Source of the DNA: an uncultured Dorea sp.
GTDB taxonomy: Bacteria > Bacillota > Clostridia > Lachnospirales > Lachnospiraceae
Assembly (NCBI GenBank): GCA_910578455.1
Contig: CAJTQA010000052.1
Span: 1-20,025 of the forward strand
Direction of reading: 5' to 3'
DNA length: 20,025 nucleotides
Below the pieces are notes generated by a model that saw only the letters and a program-made list of their open reading frames with translations, had not been told where the DNA came from and searched no databases. Both the position numbers and the translations under genes were made by a program. Position 1 is the stretch's first letter; every line of letters begins with the position of its first letter. Below are positions 5,257-13,596 of this stretch, in pieces.

Positions 5257-7854
5257 ATGATGAAACTATCACTTAAAACACTGGCCGTCCGCAGCTTTGC
5301 CGCCGGCAAAGTCCGCAATATTGCAGCGGTGCTGGCAATCATGCTGACAGCCATACTGTTTACCACGGTAACAACAATCGGAAAAGGAACAAAGGATTCC
5401 CTGACGCTGACGCAGCAGATGATGAAAATGAGCAAATCCGACGGGGATTTCCGCTACATGACGCCCGAGCAGTTTCAAATGCTTGAGGACGCGGACTTTA
5501 TCAGGGACTACGGTCTTCGGATGCCGGTTGCATACCTTTCCAATACCGGCAGACACAACATTGAATTCAGCGTACTCAACGACGTGCAGGCGGAACTGAA
5601 CTTCTGCAGCCCAAGCCACGGCACCTCCCCAAAAGAGGCGGATGAGATTGCCGCCTCCGACCTTGCCCTTGCCGAGCTTGGCGTAGAACCACAAATAGGC
5701 GCAAAAGTACCCATCGAATTTTCTTTGCGCGGAAAGACATATACCTTTGAAATGGAAGTCTCCGGATGGTATGAGGCTGCCAACGACCAGGTCAGCGTCA
5801 TGTGGGCGGGAATACCATTCCGGGAGGCGCATCCGGACATTTTCCGGTACACCTACCACAAAGACAGAGAGATAGCAGGAACATACTGGTCTGACTTTAC
5901 AGCGGCAACCCGCCGCGGGCTGCAGGAAAAGATGAATGGCTGGGTGTTAAGCGCAGGCGGCGACCCGGAAGACGCAGACGCGGATAATTATGTGTGCGCC
6001 GCCGTGAACACCGTGACCAACGCGTCCGTTTCTCCGGAGACGATGGGGATGGGGGCTGTGATCGTGGTGCTGTTTATCCTGTGCGGGTATCTGCTCATCT
6101 ACAATGTATTTGACATCGCCGTGATGCAGGAGATCCGGCGCTACGGGCTGTACCGCACCATCGGCATGAGCAGGAAACAGGTAAAGGAACTCATCAACCT
6201 CCAGGCGCTCTGGCTTTCGGGCATCGGCATCCCCTTGGGTCTGCTTATCGGTTTCTTTGTGGGAAAAGCTACCCTCCCCCTGGTGATGGACACCGTGTCC
6301 ACGGAATATGATAATCTGGCGGTAGGCGTAGATCCCTCCCCTGTCATCTTCCTGGGGGCGGCAGTTCTGACGGCGCTTACTGTATTTATCTCCACAAGAA
6401 AGCCCATACGGATCGCTGCCGACACACCTCCCATCGAGGCCTACCGCTTTGTGGAAAAAAACGCCAGGAGAAAAAAGGCCCGGCGAAGGTCTTTGGATGC
6501 CCGCCTAACCCGGATGGCGTGGGCAAACCTCGGACGGAATAAAAGGCGTACTGCATTTATCATGCTGTCGCTGGCGCTCTGCATCATCCTGCTAAACAGC
6601 GTTGGGATAGCCGCCGCAAGCTATGATATCGAAAAACAGGTGGACTATATGATCCGCACAGACTTTGGGGTGGTAAACAAAGCCAGCACCAATATCATGG
6701 AAGGATTTACCCGCCATGAACAGGGCTTAAGCGCCCGGACGGTAGAGGATATCTCCCGTCGGCCAGGCGTATACGGCGGCTCCGTCATTTATAAAAACAC
6801 TCTGGACGACATGGACGTAACCTATGACTTTGGAACTGACATCGAGGACTTCTGGACAGATGACAACACAGAAGGCGAAGAGATCTTATACGGCATATCT
6901 GGTGAGCTCAGCGCCCCTGTCGGGTCAGACAAACGGTTTCTCTGCAACGTATACGGCATGAGCGAGGCATCCGTATCCCGCATGGATATCCAGGAGGGGG
7001 AAACTGATGCAAAAAAACTCTACCGGATGATGCAAAAGGGTGAGGGAGTCTTGTCAGGCGTAACGATGGACCGCTCTACTATGCGTATCAATAAGGAGTA
7101 TGATGTCACGGAAATCGGGGACACCGTTACCGTTTATAAAAACGGTACGGCATTCATGGAACTTCCCATTCTGGCAAAAGCAGCGCTGAACGGAGATGAC
7201 GAAGAGATCGGCTATACGCCGAGCGGAGCCAGCAAAGTAGGGGGCGACGCGGCGTTTCTCTATCTCCCTTACGAAATCTACGAGAAAATCTACGATGAGC
7301 CTGTCGTATACAAATATTCCTTTAACGTAAAAGAGGAAAAACAGACGGATATGAAGGATTTTCTTGAAGACTATATCGGCACAAAAGATCCTTCCGTCAA
7401 TTATCTTTCGGCGGAAAGCGCAAAGAAAAACGCGGTGGGAACCCGCACGATGATGGTCTTCGTCGGGAGCCTGATCGGAATGATCTTCGGCATCATCGGC
7501 GTTCTGAACTTAGGCAATACCATTATCACCACCATCATCACACGCCGGCACGAATTTGCCACCATGCAGAGCATCGGCATGACGGAAAAGCAGCTCTCCC
7601 GGATGATGACCTTTGAGGGAATCTATTACGCCGCTGGAGCCTGCGTGCTCGGAATCACGGCATCGGCGCTATTAGGCTTTACAGCCATACGCACTCTCAC
7701 GGGAGCCATCTGGCTTTTCACCTTCCGCTTTACGCTGGTTCCGGCTCTTGTTACCTGTGTAGCATTGCTGGCCGCAGCGGCTGTGATACCGTCAATGGCG
7801 TTGCATCTGTTCAACAAAGGAAGTATCGTAGAGAAACTTCGTGTGGCAGATTAG
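5257..7854 (+). CDS. FtsX/MacB-type ABC transporter permease, 8 membrane helices
   Basis: This 865-residue permease looks like two fused four-helix FtsX halves. Helix 1 is at about 20-40, followed by an extracellular domain (45-262) and helices 2-4 (about 265-285, 318-338, 361-380). Helix 5 (430-455) follows a very basic linker (NARRKKARRRS), then a second extracellular domain (456-728) and helices 6-8 (about 730-760, 787-810, 822-849). Both halves carry the FtsX-type sequence after their second helix (IRRYGLYRTIGMSRKQV and RRHEFATMQSIGMTEKQL). The ATG at 5257 follows AAGGAGG by 5 bases; an adjacent ATG at 5260 is equally usable. Upstream in-frame TTG starts have no support. Family members export or remove antimicrobial peptides or envelope lipids/lipoproteins. 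The substrate cannot be read from sequence. Confidence 0.9.
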   Translation: MMKLSLKTLAVRSFAAGKVRNIAAVLAIMLTAILFTTVTTIGKGTKDSLTLTQQMMKMSKSDGDFRYMTPEQFQMLEDADFIRDYGLRMPVAYLSNTGRHNIEFSVLNDVQAELNFCSPSHGTSPKEADEIAASDLALAELGVEPQIGAKVPIEFSLRGKTYTFEMEVSGWYEAANDQVSVMWAGIPFREAHPDIFRYTYHKDREIAGTYWSDFTAATRRGLQEKMNGWVLSAGGDPEDADADNYVCAAVNTVTNASVSPETMGMGAVIVVLFILCGYLLIYNVFDIAVMQEIRRYGLYRTIGMSRKQVKELINLQALWLSGIGIPLGLLIGFFVGKATLPLVMDTVSTEYDNLAVGVDPSPVIFLGAAVLTALTVFISTRKPIRIAADTPPIEAYRFVEKNARRKKARRRSLDARLTRMAWANLGRNKRRTAFIMLSLALCIILLNSVGIAAASYDIEKQVDYMIRTDFGVVNKASTNIMEGFTRHEQGLSARTVEDISRRPGVYGGSVIYKNTLDDMDVTYDFGTDIEDFWTDDNTEGEEILYGISGELSAPVGSDKRFLCNVYGMSEASVSRMDIQEGETDAKKLYRMMQKGEGVLSGVTMDRSTMRINKEYDVTEIGDTVTVYKNGTAFMELPILAKAALNGDDEEIGYTPSGASKVGGDAAFLYLPYEIYEKIYDEPVVYKYSFNVKEEKQTDMKDFLEDYIGTKDPSVNYLSAESAKKNAVGTRTMMVFVGSLIGMIFGIIGVLNLGNTIITTIITRRHEFATMQSIGMTEKQLSRMMTFEGIYYAAGACVLGITASALLGFTAIRTLTGAIWLFTFRFTLVPALVTCVALLAAAAVIPSMALHLFNKGSIVEKLRVAD

Positions 7855-7879
7855 TTTATTATACCAGGAGGAATGATTT

Positions 7880-8560
7880 ATGGACAGCATCTTAAAAGCA
7901 TCAGGCTTAAAAAAATATTACGGCAGCAAAGACAATATGGTCAGGGCATTGGACGGCGTGGACTTAGAGATTGAGCGCGGGAAGTTTACCGCCATTATCG
8001 GCACATCCGGCAGCGGGAAATCCACCCTGCTCCATATGCTCGGAGGCCTGGACACTCCTACGGAGGGCAGCATCCGAATCGGCAGCACGGAGCTTTCCGC
8101 CCTTAACGGCGAACAGGCGACCATCTTCCGGCGCAGGCAGATCGGGTTCGTCTTCCAGAACTATAATCTCGTGCCCGTCTTAACCGTATGGGAAAATATC
8201 GTGTTCCCCATATCACTGGACGCGCAGAAACCAGATAAGGAATTTATTATGCATGTAGTAAAGCTGTTAGGGCTTGAGGCAAAACTTGACAGCCTGCCGG
8301 GCAATCTCTCCGGCGGCCAGCAGCAGCGCGTGGCGATTGCCCGGGCGCTGGCCGGAAAGCCCTCCATCATCCTGGCGGATGAGCCCACCGGGAACTTAGA
8401 CAGCAAGACCAGCGACGACGTGATTGGACTCCTTAAGATGACCAGCAGGGAATTTTCCCAGACAATCGTCATGATCACCCATAACCCGGAAATCGCGCAG
8501 ATGGCAGACCGGATTGTAAGGATTGAGGATGGGAAGATTGTCGCCGGACAGCTTATATAA
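7880..8560 (+). CDS. ABC transporter ATPase 2, intact
   Basis: This 226-residue LolD/MacB/BceA-type ATPase has every catalytic element: Walker A GTSGSGKS (41-48), Q93, signature LSGGQQQR (143-150), Walker B IILADE with E168, D-loop GNLDSKTS and H201 in MITHNPE. It is a clear paralogue of the protein at 4489-5154, roughly half identical by eye, and shares its FRRR-IGFVFQ-YNLVP segment. The gene lies 25 bases after the permease stop with an AGGAGG site 8 bases before the ATG, so it is translated from the same message. It is the likely main motor of the transporter. A hairpin terminator region lies downstream. Confidence 0.92.
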   Translation: MDSILKASGLKKYYGSKDNMVRALDGVDLEIERGKFTAIIGTSGSGKSTLLHMLGGLDTPTEGSIRIGSTELSALNGEQATIFRRRQIGFVFQNYNLVPVLTVWENIVFPISLDAQKPDKEFIMHVVKLLGLEAKLDSLPGNLSGGQQQRVAIARALAGKPSIILADEPTGNLDSKTSDDVIGLLKMTSREFSQTIVMITHNPEIAQMADRIVRIEDGKIVAGQLI

Positions 8561-8583
8561 AAAACGGCGGCATAATATGAAAA

Positions 8584-8604
8584 GGGGGCTGCCTGGCAGC
8601 CCCC
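8584..8604 (-). terminator. Hairpin terminator between convergent genes
   Basis: GGGGGCTGCC and GGCAGCCCCC pair perfectly around a single T. The outer eight pairs with a five-base loop are the realistic stem. Read on the minus strand the hairpin is followed by CTTTTCATATT, fitting a terminator for the gene at 8632-9309. On the plus strand the T-run is poor, though the hairpin may also slow transcripts from the ABC operon that ends at 8560. Confidence 0.75.
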
Positions 8605-8631
8605 ATATGGTCTTCTTACTTCAATCCCATT

Positions 8632-9309
8632 TTAATCAAATTCAAAATTAAATTTTTGCTCAAGCTCGTCTTCCAGAATCTCCAGGTAGTCTTCTACCGC
8701 CTCAATCTTCCTTTCCAGAGACCTGTACTGAGAACGGGTGATCTTCCCGTCGTCATACTTATCTTCCCAGACATCATCCAGTTTGCCTAATTTATCATCA
8801 ATGGCATCTATCTTTCTTTCATAGGTAAGGTACTGAACCCGTCTCTCCCCATAAGTCGCCGCAAGCTGTATCTTGCCGATTTCAGCCCTCAGTGCCTGCG
8901 CCTCAGACTTATATTGATTGATTTTTTTCACTGCCGAATCTGTGCTTGTCTTTGACTTTTTAGACGCTTTTTTAACAGTGATCTTATACTTCTTTTTAAT
9001 GGATGTGCCCTTGATCCGTACCGTAATCGTTGCTTTCCCGGGCTTCATCCCTTTTATCTTTGTGTCATCGTCTCTTTTTTCCAGAACCTTTGCCACAGAT
9101 GGCTTGCTGCTGGTCCATATAATATTGCGGTCTCTTACCTTAGCTTTCTTTGGCGTGATGACGCTGTCCAGCTCTATCGTACGTCCTACAGTGACAGTCT
9201 TTTTCCCTTTGATGGCAATCTTTCTCGCCTTGACGGCAGCCATTGCCGGCATGGCCGATGTAACCATCATTGCAAATACCAATAATCCTGCAATCAGTTT
9301 CTTTTTCAT
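8632..9309 (-). CDS. Secreted Ig-like (BIG2) protein with C-terminal coiled coil
   Basis: This 225-residue protein has a signal peptide (about 1-24, cleavage after AMA). A bacterial Ig-like group 2 domain follows (about 26-113), recognised by the pattern TVTVGRTIEL, IIWTSSKPSVAKV and MKPGKATITVRIKG. After a Lys/Ser-rich linker (114-125) comes a charged helical region (126-218) with repeated heptad-like segments, probably a coiled coil. The C-terminus is acidic. There is no cell-wall sorting motif. BIG2 domains are common in surface adhesins and wall-bound proteins; here the single domain with basic patches suggests binding to wall polymers or DNA, which is inference. A GGAGG site precedes the ATG. 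It has its own promoter (9415-9442) downstream of the second two-component system, which may regulate it. Confidence 0.85.
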   Translation of the reverse strand: MKKKLIAGLLVFAMMVTSAMPAMAAVKARKIAIKGKKTVTVGRTIELDSVITPKKAKVRDRNIIWTSSKPSVAKVLEKRDDDTKIKGMKPGKATITVRIKGTSIKKKYKITVKKASKKSKTSTDSAVKKINQYKSEAQALRAEIGKIQLAATYGERRVQYLTYERKIDAIDDKLGKLDDVWEDKYDDGKITRSQYRSLERKIEAVEDYLEILEDELEQKFNFEFD

Positions 9310-9414
9310 CGCGATATTCCTCCTGCCTTTCTTTTACTTCCAACTAAAAATATCTCGGGCATCCTGATGCTGCAGACTGTTTCGCATCCTTTAACTCCGA
9401 TTCACTTCACAATT

Positions 9415-9442
9415 ATTATAGAATAAACTGTTAAAGTGTACA
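9415..9442 (-). promoter_or_regulatory. Promoter of the BIG2 protein gene
   Basis: On the minus strand, TGTACA (9437-9442, four of six -35 bases) and a perfect TATAAT (9415-9420) are separated by 16 bases. The expected start leaves a leader of about 100 bases before the ATG at 9309. The promoter lies just downstream of the response regulator stop, so the gene can be expressed independently. Confidence 0.6.
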
Positions 9443-9472
9443 TAAATCAAATTTAAACAATTTATAAATTCT

Positions 9473-10189
9473 TTACTTCACTCTGAATCTGTATCCCGCA
9501 CCCCATACAGTCTCTATCAGTTTCAGATTCTCCTTGTCAGTTCCGATTTTTTCACGGATACGGTTTATATGCACTGCCACAGTCGCCGTGCCTCCTATCG
9601 CATCCATTCCCCATATCTTATCGAATAGGGCGTCCTTAGAAAACACAATATTGGGATTAGATGCAAGGAAATAAAGAAGTTCAAACTCCTTATTGGCCAT
9701 CTCCACTTCCCTGTCACTGCAGAACACCTGTCTGGACAGAGGAAATATCTTAAGATTCGCAACCCGTATGCTTCCTGTTTCAAAATCGTTGCTCTTCGCC
9801 TCATTGCATCCGTTTTGACTTTTTAAATGCTCATGGATATTGATATGTGCTTTCACCCTTGCCACAAGCTCACCGGGACTAAAGGGCTTTACAATATAAT
9901 CGTCTGCACCAAGCCCCAAACCCCGTATTTTATCGACATCATCCTTTTTAGCAGTTACCATGATAACTGCCACATCCTTTTCACGGCGTATTTCCCGGCA
10001 GATTGCAAATCCGCTGGTTCCCGGCAGCATCACATCAAGAATGATAAGATCATAATTATTCTCCAGCGCCAGCCTGAGGCCCTCCTGCCCATTCTGGCAA
10101 ATTGTCACCTCAAAACGCTCTGCCTCCAGATAATCTCTCTCAATTTCAGCAATTAAAATATCATCTTCCACAATTAAAATTTTCTTCAT
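9473..10189 (-). CDS. OmpR-family response regulator, second two-component system
   Basis: This 238-residue protein has a receiver domain (about 1-118): acidic pair E8/D9-D10, phosphoacceptor D52 in LIILDVMLPG, T79, and K101 in DDYIVKPF. A winged-helix DNA-binding domain follows (about 140-236), ending in the typical ETVWGAGYRF. The linker between them (about 120-140) is long and polar. The start overlaps the kinase stop by four bases (ATGA). It is the last gene of the apparent polA-coaE-yycJ-degV-kinase-regulator run. The target is unknown; the adjacent BIG2 gene is a candidate. Confidence 0.92.
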   Translation of the reverse strand: MKKILIVEDDILIAEIERDYLEAERFEVTICQNGQEGLRLALENNYDLIILDVMLPGTSGFAICREIRREKDVAVIMVTAKKDDVDKIRGLGLGADDYIVKPFSPGELVARVKAHINIHEHLKSQNGCNEAKSNDFETGSIRVANLKIFPLSRQVFCSDREVEMANKEFELLYFLASNPNIVFSKDALFDKIWGMDAIGGTATVAVHINRIREKIGTDKENLKLIETVWGAGYRFRVK

Positions 10190-11766
10190 GCCTGTTTATC
10201 TCCTTCCGCCAAAGGAAAGCCCATGATTATCCTGAGACCTTTTCCATCCGCACCGCTTTTTGCCAGGACAGTCGCCTTGTGTCCTTTCAGAATCTCTTTT
10301 ACAATGGAAAGCCCCAGTCCGCTCCCGCTCCCGGGGTCGCTGCGCGCCTTATCCCCACGATAAAAGGAATCAAAAATCAGTTCTCTTTCTTCTGGCGGCA
10401 CCCCCGGCCCGTCATCCTCCAGCTCCAGCACAGCTCTGCCATCCTTTCTGTAAAGTTCAGCTTTTAATGCGGTTTCATCCTTCTCTCTGTATTTTAATGT
10501 ATTCTGAACCAAATTTCCAAGTATTCTCCTTATCTGGTTTTTGTCCCCCCTTATATAAAAATGTTCATCTGATGGACATTTCCAGTTAATGTTGATATGA
10601 TTTTCTTGAAATTCAACTGAATATTCCTTAAAGTACTGCGAAAGGAATTCGCCAAATTCAATTCTCTCCATTAAAAAATGATATTCTCCCCTGTCAAACC
10701 CGGAAAACACCGACAAATTATCGATAAGAGTTTCCAAATCTGCTGCACGTATTCTCAGCGCATTATAATACCGCTGCCTTTTTTCCTCAGTATTTGCGAT
10801 ACCATCCCTTAGCCCCTCCACATACGCTTTAACTGAGGTGAGGGGTGTACGCAGGTCATGGGAAATTCCTGCCAGCATCTGCTTTCTTGTCTCCTCATAT
10901 TTCTCACGCTCTTTTACAGAATTTTCCAGATACTCTGTCATCTCGTCAAATTCCTGGCATGCCTTTCCTAACTCATCCTTTTCCCGGCTGTTGATCCGAT
11001 ATTCCAGATTGCCATCCTGCACCTGTTTTACCGCCTCAGATAACTTTCCCAGAGAACTTCGCATCCCGCTGCTCAGCCATCTGGTCAGAATAAATATGCT
11101 AATAATAATTGTTACAGTCAAAACTACCATGAAAAGAACTATCAAAATAAAAAAATCTCTGATAATCTGCGATAAATGGCTGTTATCATACCACTCACAA
11201 TAAGCCAGGACATCCATTGTTTTTCTTCCATCAGAATATGTCCGTTTTACAACAGAATTACCCCCGTCTGTCACAGCAAAATTTCGGATTGTCTTGTATT
11301 CTTTTCCGGCCAAAGTTTCTATTTCAGTTTCTAAACCTTCTGGAAGATTCGAAAAAATAACCTGATTACCACACCTGATCTGATAATAATATCTCAGTGT
11401 TTCCAGCTCTTTTATCAATCCCCCGAAAGCATTTGCGGCAGACTCATAATTGATATCTCTCTGAGCATCATCATCTTCTTTATCATCATCATCTTCTTCT
11501 TCATCATCTTCATCTTCTTCTTCATCTTCTTCTCTTTCGTCCCCTTCATACTGTAGAGGAGTATAGCTTAAAATCTGACTTTCATAAGAATACAGAATCG
11601 TCTGAACATTTATAATTCCATTGTCGTTCTCAAAAAGGCTTTTTAAACGATTAAGAGTACTGTCACCTTTGTAAAAAACAACAATAACACAAAGCAGAAC
11701 TGACACTATAAGAGGAATCAATATCATTAGTATGCTGGCTATCGTCAATTTTTTCCCTAGATTCAT
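10186..11766 (-). CDS. Sensor histidine kinase with Asp/Glu-rich extracellular domain
   Basis: This 526-residue kinase has helix 1 (about 8-32), an extracellular sensor region (33-204), helix 2 (about 205-229), a HAMP linker (about 230-285), phosphoacceptor H303 in GISHDLRTPLTS, N box N418 in LGNLVQNTLKY, G1 DDGPGV (about 451-456) and G2 GSGSGLGLSIV (about 479-489). All catalytic motifs are present. The sensor region contains a run at residues 74-100 in which nearly every residue is Asp or Glu. Such a patch could bind divalent cations or cationic peptides at the membrane surface, as the acidic patch of PhoQ does; this is inference. An AGGAGG site lies 12 bases before the ATG, somewhat far. 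Only 29 bases separate it from degV. Confidence 0.92.
   Translation of the reverse strand: MNLGKKLTIASILMILIPLIVSVLLCVIVVFYKGDSTLNRLKSLFENDNGIINVQTILYSYESQILSYTPLQYEGDEREEDEEEDEDDEEEDDDDKEDDDAQRDINYESAANAFGGLIKELETLRYYYQIRCGNQVIFSNLPEGLETEIETLAGKEYKTIRNFAVTDGGNSVVKRTYSDGRKTMDVLAYCEWYDNSHLSQIIRDFFILIVLFMVVLTVTIIISIFILTRWLSSGMRSSLGKLSEAVKQVQDGNLEYRINSREKDELGKACQEFDEMTEYLENSVKEREKYEETRKQMLAGISHDLRTPLTSVKAYVEGLRDGIANTEEKRQRYYNALRIRAADLETLIDNLSVFSGFDRGEYHFLMERIEFGEFLSQYFKEYSVEFQENHININWKCPSDEHFYIRGDKNQIRRILGNLVQNTLKYREKDETALKAELYRKDGRAVLELEDDGPGVPPEERELIFDSFYRGDKARSDPGSGSGLGLSIVKEILKGHKATVLAKSGADGKGLRIIMGFPLAEGDKQA
11467..11547 (-). repeat. Acidic triplet microsatellite inside the kinase gene
   Basis: The plus strand shows an almost uninterrupted mix of TCT/TCA/TTC-type triplets, which on the coding strand are GAA/GAT/GAC/GAG codons for residues 74-100 of the kinase. 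Such in-frame triplet tracts can lengthen or shorten by slippage without breaking the gene, changing the size of the acidic patch. Confidence 0.8.
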
Positions 11767-11795
11767 TATAGAGCCAATCCTCCTTTTTATATTTT

Positions 11796-12653
11796 TTACA
11801 CTTCAGCCTCCTTGCAGCACGCAATCGCCATAGACCCCGGCCCGATATGGCAGGAAACGCTCAAAGAAAGCGGGTCCATATGCACCTCATACCCCGGGAA
11901 CCTTTCCATGATCTCCTTCTTCCACTCCTCAGCCTCCTCTGCCGAACAGGTATACGCCGCCTGGAGATGAACCTTCTTGCCTGCGAAACGGACGTTTATA
12001 TCCTTTTCCATAGCATCCAGCATCTTCTTTTTCGCCGCTTTAAAGCCTCTTACCTTGGCGAAAGCGTCAAGCTTGTCTCCCTGGATCTGGAGCACCGGCT
12101 TGATGTTGAGCACTGTTCCCAGAGCCGCGCCCGCAGCCGTCACACGTCCGCCCTTCTTTAAATATTTCAGCGTATCCACCGTGATATAGATGCTGGCCTC
12201 CAGCTTTTCCGCCATCAAAACGTCCACGATTTCCTTGGCGCCCATCCCCCTCTTCGCCATCTCAAGAGCGTCAAGGACAGACTGCCGCTGGGTGATGGAG
12301 ATCCTCTGGTTGTCCACCACATGCACCCTTCCCTCATAGTCCTGGGCCAGAGAAAGCGCCGTCTCACAGGAACTGCTCAGCCCGCTGGACATAGGGATAT
12401 GGATGATCTCGTCATGCTCCTTCAGCACATCATCCCACAGCTCCATCACATCCGCAGGCGACGGCTGGGAAGTAGAGATGTCCGCATCCTCCAAAAGCCT
12501 CTGATAAAACTCCTCCTGGGTCAGAGTGATATCCTCAAAATACATATCCCCGTTAATAAAAAACGGCATCGGCAGCACGTAAATCCCCATCACCTTCGCC
12601 TGGCGCTGAGTAATCCCACTGTTGCTGTCCGTCATAATCGCTATTTTCCCCAT
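11796..12653 (-). CDS. DegV family fatty-acid-binding protein
   Basis: This 285-residue protein matches the DegV family in length and motifs: the N-terminal MTDSNSGI (7-14), TSQPSPADV (61-69), and SSGLSSS (89-95), which in this family lines the fatty-acid head-group pocket. The Gly-rich RVTAAGAALGTVLNIKP and the C-terminal HIGPGSMAIAC complete the match. Family members bind long-chain fatty acids for the FakAB kinase pathway, which feeds phospholipid synthesis. No fakA is in this window. A GAGGT site lies 7 bases before the ATG. The gene follows the YycJ-like hydrolase by 79 bases and precedes the kinase by 29 bases, in the same direction. Confidence 0.93.
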   Translation of the reverse strand: MGKIAIMTDSNSGITQRQAKVMGIYVLPMPFFINGDMYFEDITLTQEEFYQRLLEDADISTSQPSPADVMELWDDVLKEHDEIIHIPMSSGLSSSCETALSLAQDYEGRVHVVDNQRISITQRQSVLDALEMAKRGMGAKEIVDVLMAEKLEASIYITVDTLKYLKKGGRVTAAGAALGTVLNIKPVLQIQGDKLDAFAKVRGFKAAKKKMLDAMEKDINVRFAGKKVHLQAAYTCSAEEAEEWKKEIMERFPGYEVHMDPLSLSVSCHIGPGSMAIACCKEAEV

Positions 12654-12732
12654 TCATTCTACCTCACTTATCTTCTTTCATATTATATGCCCCGCATTTA
12701 ACCACGCGGCTTTCTTCCTCCGGCAGCCCAGA

Positions 12733-13530
12733 TCACAACTCGATGATGCCCGACACCGCGTCTCTTTTCGCTACCGTAATGGGTATGTCCTCGCCCCGGT
12801 AAGGGTTATCGCCAAGGCTTACCTCCAGCTTGACCGTCTCATAGGCAAGCTCGGCATAATTATTCTCCTTGCTCAGATGCCCAAGCATCACGCTCTTTAA
12901 CCCGTCATGAAGTATATCACAAAGGAGCCGTCCTGACAACTCATTTGAAAGATGCCCCCGCTCTCCCATGACCCTACGCTTAAGGGGGTAGGGATAAGGC
13001 CCCACCTCCAGCATATGGATGTCATGGTTGGCCTCTAAGACTACCGCGTCCAGCGCCTTAAGGTTCTCCACCGTATACGCGTCGTAAGTTCCAAGGTCCG
13101 TCGCCACCGCAACCGCTTTCCCACCGTTCTCCACCCGGTAGCCGCAAGGCTCGTTGGCATCGTGGGAGATGGCAAAAGGGCGCACCGCAAGGCATCCGAC
13201 CTTAAGCACCTTGTCAACCTCCACTTCCCGGAGGATTCCCTCCGGCAGTTTCCCAAGGGTGCTGCATTTTCTTATCCCTTCGATAGTGCCCCCCGTAGCG
13301 TACACCGGCGTCTTATACTTCCGGCAGAACACCCCGAGCCCCTGTATATGGTCGATATGTTCATGGGTCACGAAGATGGCGTCAACCTCCTCCCCCTTAA
13401 CGTCAAGCTGCTTAAGCCCCTCTTCCACCCTCTTTTTACTGATTCCAGTGTCTACCAGGAGATGGCTTTCGCCATCTCCGATATAGATGCAGTTCCCGCT
13501 GCTCCCACTGGCTATGCTGCATAATCTCAT
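12733..13530 (-). CDS. YycJ/WalJ-like metallo-beta-lactamase-fold hydrolase
   Basis: This 265-residue MBL-fold protein opens with the hallmark SIASGSSGNCIYIG (5-18). It carries the metal-binding motif THEHIDH (H56, H58, D60, H61), followed by further metal-site residues in AISHD and the C-terminal LGHLS segment. Family members act as a double-stranded DNA exonuclease or nuclease (YycJ/WalJ/VicX), and in many Bacillota the gene sits by the walKR operon. Here it sits between coaE and degV instead. Its ribosome binding site is modest (GCAGG). It is 66 bases after coaE. The exact substrate is not shown by the sequence. Confidence 0.9.
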   Translation of the reverse strand: MRLCSIASGSSGNCIYIGDGESHLLVDTGISKKRVEEGLKQLDVKGEEVDAIFVTHEHIDHIQGLGVFCRKYKTPVYATGGTIEGIRKCSTLGKLPEGILREVEVDKVLKVGCLAVRPFAISHDANEPCGYRVENGGKAVAVATDLGTYDAYTVENLKALDAVVLEANHDIHMLEVGPYPYPLKRRVMGERGHLSNELSGRLLCDILHDGLKSVMLGHLSKENNYAELAYETVKLEVSLGDNPYRGEDIPITVAKRDAVSGIIEL

Positions 13531-13596
13531 CTATGTAACCTGCCCATCCTGCATTTTTCCGTCCGCAAGCCTTCCCGGCTCACATATTTTTCCGGT

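Noticed and set aside
12654..12732. Small GTG-started frame between yycJ and degV
   Set aside because: Only about 13 codons, poorly spaced from its ribosome binding site, and overlapping the degV ribosome binding region.
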